A DNA stretch of 64,000 nucleotides. Origin: DATCKG01 sp036562385. Lineage in GTDB: Bacteria > Bacillota > Sulfobacillia > Symbiobacteriales > Symbiobacteriaceae. Location of the stretch: assembly GCA_036562385.1 (NCBI GenBank), contig DATCKG010000025.1, forward strand, positions 49,605 to 113,604. The letters run 5' to 3'. The translations under genes were made by a program, and so were the position numbers. Positions within the stretch are counted from its first letter, which is position 1, and each line of letters begins with the position of its first letter. The notes beneath the pieces are model-generated. The model was not told the origin of the DNA and made no database searches. It saw only the letters and a list, made by a program, of their open reading frames with translations. Below are positions 63,501 to 64,000 of this stretch, one piece after another.

Positions 63501-64000
63501 CGGGGCGAGAGTGCCATTTCGGAGCCCTCCGACATCGTCTCCATGACCACCAAGTACGCCTCGGTCACCATCAGTAGCGCCCGGTTCACCGGAACAAAGG
63601 ATGGAGAGAAGAACGTCCTCACCGTCTTCACCTCCACGTCCCTCAAGTGCGACGGCACCATCGACCCCTCCAAGCTGAGCATCGTGGCCGGCAACGAGGC
63701 GATTTCGCTGGCCGGTGCCAAGCCTTATATCGGGTCCAAGGCCGGTGAGAACTGCACCTCCTCCAGCTCCCAGAGCCAGTTCCAGCTGGTCCTGACCGAC
63801 CAGCAGGTAACGAATCTCTTTGATCCCAAGGTGGCGGGCAATAACCCCGTCCTTGAGGCCGAAGCCGGCTGGTACATTGCCCCGAACCGCCAGATGGCCG
63901 ATGCCGATACGACCGGTAACACGATCTCAGGGCTGACCTACGTGGACCGTGTGGAGGTCGATTTCGCCAACGGCAAGCTTTACCTGGTAGGCGGCGGCTT
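60570..64000 (+). CDS. Large SLH/Ig-like protein, probable S-layer protein (3' end beyond window)
   Basis: An open frame of 1143 visible codons. Residues 1-35 form a signal peptide (basic start, hydrophobic core, A-A-S-A-A end). Three SLH-type segments follow (about 43-100, 105-155 and 165-205; the third is weaker), then an Ig-like domain with V-T-I-S-G-T-A-P and F-D-A-V-G-N-R (about 225-305) and a series of beta-rich, Big-type domains with repeated V-x-D-x-x-G-N/D starts. The ATG at 60570 is eight bases after GGAGG; an ATG six bases earlier is too close. Size, composition and N-terminal SLH fit a main S-layer protein, divergent from two other surface genes. Confidence 0.87.
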   Translation, partial: MLARLVRRARRWFRSAAVAMAVMLAASAVVPAASAATPPDDYQPKIHTYTPPLDNAIELLQQYGIIRGDETGDLRLYSHITRAEMVTILIRMLGQEDEALRLFGTAAFRDTGTHWGSGYIARAQQLGLANGYPDGTFRPNNPVTYAEALALLLRTAGQEPRGGRWPDDIVAHAMNLDIVPPGVNVRYVPNNPAIRLHVFQSLFLAGTRLIVSSTGKTIFQTYVDTTPPALNVTPLPASTTVDTVTISGTAPDAVVVYVDSKEVPLSAGGTFQSQVRLVPGFNSFVIEAFDAVGNRTTQTVATTLATGPARIEVIGPTTVQPGSRVQYAVHVYDANGVDLGARDVKVQIIGNIGTYDIETHTLYAADSYATGKLIFTAGSLTKEVPITVQGLGEGAEALRFSNVSTGTVFALNQSYQIRVEVVDEDGDVVTADNGRTISLTTSGDIDVTITPAQAATVDGKATFFIHSSEPGTVVLRASASGLSSAQVTVHFATARRILLHSDRSLLPPDDESEAVITAYLVDQYGNPVKWDGDDDLVIELRRSGPGRLLDDEITIPVGSSYSVHDTGLVQARDDTGTLTISGTVVDGPDYTVVPVTISVDEPSAEAGMRLEIVGPSSAEVGTTQTYTVYVKDANGYVVTSGSYAFQIAISASNDDEKIDGIPEGITVSLGDTGLNPVDDGYAENSSRDGWDVIARTKNGKAIIKLSYDRSGQVTITPVPKGFTPEAYDSDGNVGAAASTTAIRSSDIKSVTTSFHGKPHAVKLEVDSVLGKEQPGGALPVGSSATATIRARIVDENGNWVPGIDDYTIILQKESGSSTTIVGASKIDAENGYAEFKVKATSTAGTDVYSARAEKGSWLRKTVLGEYNAVAIDVEKSAPKIDGDSIIIAINGYKDGKIREYYFVGSDDDGMAIALNPRAVNGEGIAVVNVYRIEGSKKVLIYTSDVVDFDPNEPVVIYVPKSALKDGNYAYAVSLKNSRGESAISEPSDIVSMTTKYASVTISSARFTGTKDGEKNVLTVFTSTSLKCDGTIDPSKLSIVAGNEAISLAGAKPYIGSKAGENCTSSSSQSQFQLVLTDQQVTNLFDPKVAGNNPVLEAEAGWYIAPNRQMADADTTGNTISGLTYVDRVEVDFANGKLYLVGGG

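Overview
The window looks like chromosome from a high-GC, endospore-forming, S-layered member of the Firmicutes. The reasons are two CotF-like coat proteins, a MurT/GatD pair (lipid II amidation, a Gram-positive trait), several SLH-domain cell-wall proteins, Firmicute-type KhtTU and DUF1405 genes, strong Shine-Dalgarno sequences, and frequent GTG and TTG starts. A Symbiobacterium-like lineage would fit, but that is inference. I saw no rRNA, tRNA or CRISPR array.

Left part (1-10.8 kb). A truncated serine recombinase and a coupled small gene lie divergent from a KhtT/KhtU K+/H+ antiporter operon. A lower-GC block (about 2.4-8.6 kb) holds a minus-strand sugar operon: lipoprotein binding protein, two permeases and a cytosolic GH13 amylase. 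It has no ATPase gene, and a strongly structured 210-base spacer separates the binding-protein and permease genes. Next come a CsoR repressor with its operator, two membrane proteins and a TlpA-like lipoprotein thiol reductase.

Central part (10.8-38 kb). A MoxR-DUF58-transglutaminase operon faces tatC and three overlapping M42 peptidase genes, the last of which has lost catalytic residues. After these lie an M23 peptidase, thioredoxin reductase with a CsoR-type palindrome inside its promoter, an HD-GYP protein, gatD-murT, a Gln/Pro-rich lipoprotein, and a minus-strand run mqnA-mqnC-cca-GrdB-like (futalosine menaquinone pathway plus tRNA CCA addition). Thiamine pyrophosphokinase, an ECF sigma factor, a DUF72 protein, two CotF-like proteins, superoxide dismutase, uridine kinase, an Nfu-type Fe-S protein and an orphan OmpR-type regulator follow.

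Right part (38-64 kb). An S9 peptidase is divergent from a plus-strand run: aromatic-acid exporter-like protein, cytosolic class A beta-lactamase-like protein, YjjX-type NTPase, MobA and a NarL-type two-component pair. Then come a thioesterase, carAB, a radical SAM gene with a TetR regulator and palindromic operator, and argH. CarA has lost its catalytic Cys and Glu, which predicts an ammonia-dependent carbamoyl phosphate synthetase. The carA and argH promoters share the same arrangement of ArgR-like boxes. The window ends in a surface-protein cluster: an SLH protein, a paralogous secreted protein built of 50-residue DPxGTV repeats, and the first 1143 codons of a large SLH/Ig-like probable S-layer protein.
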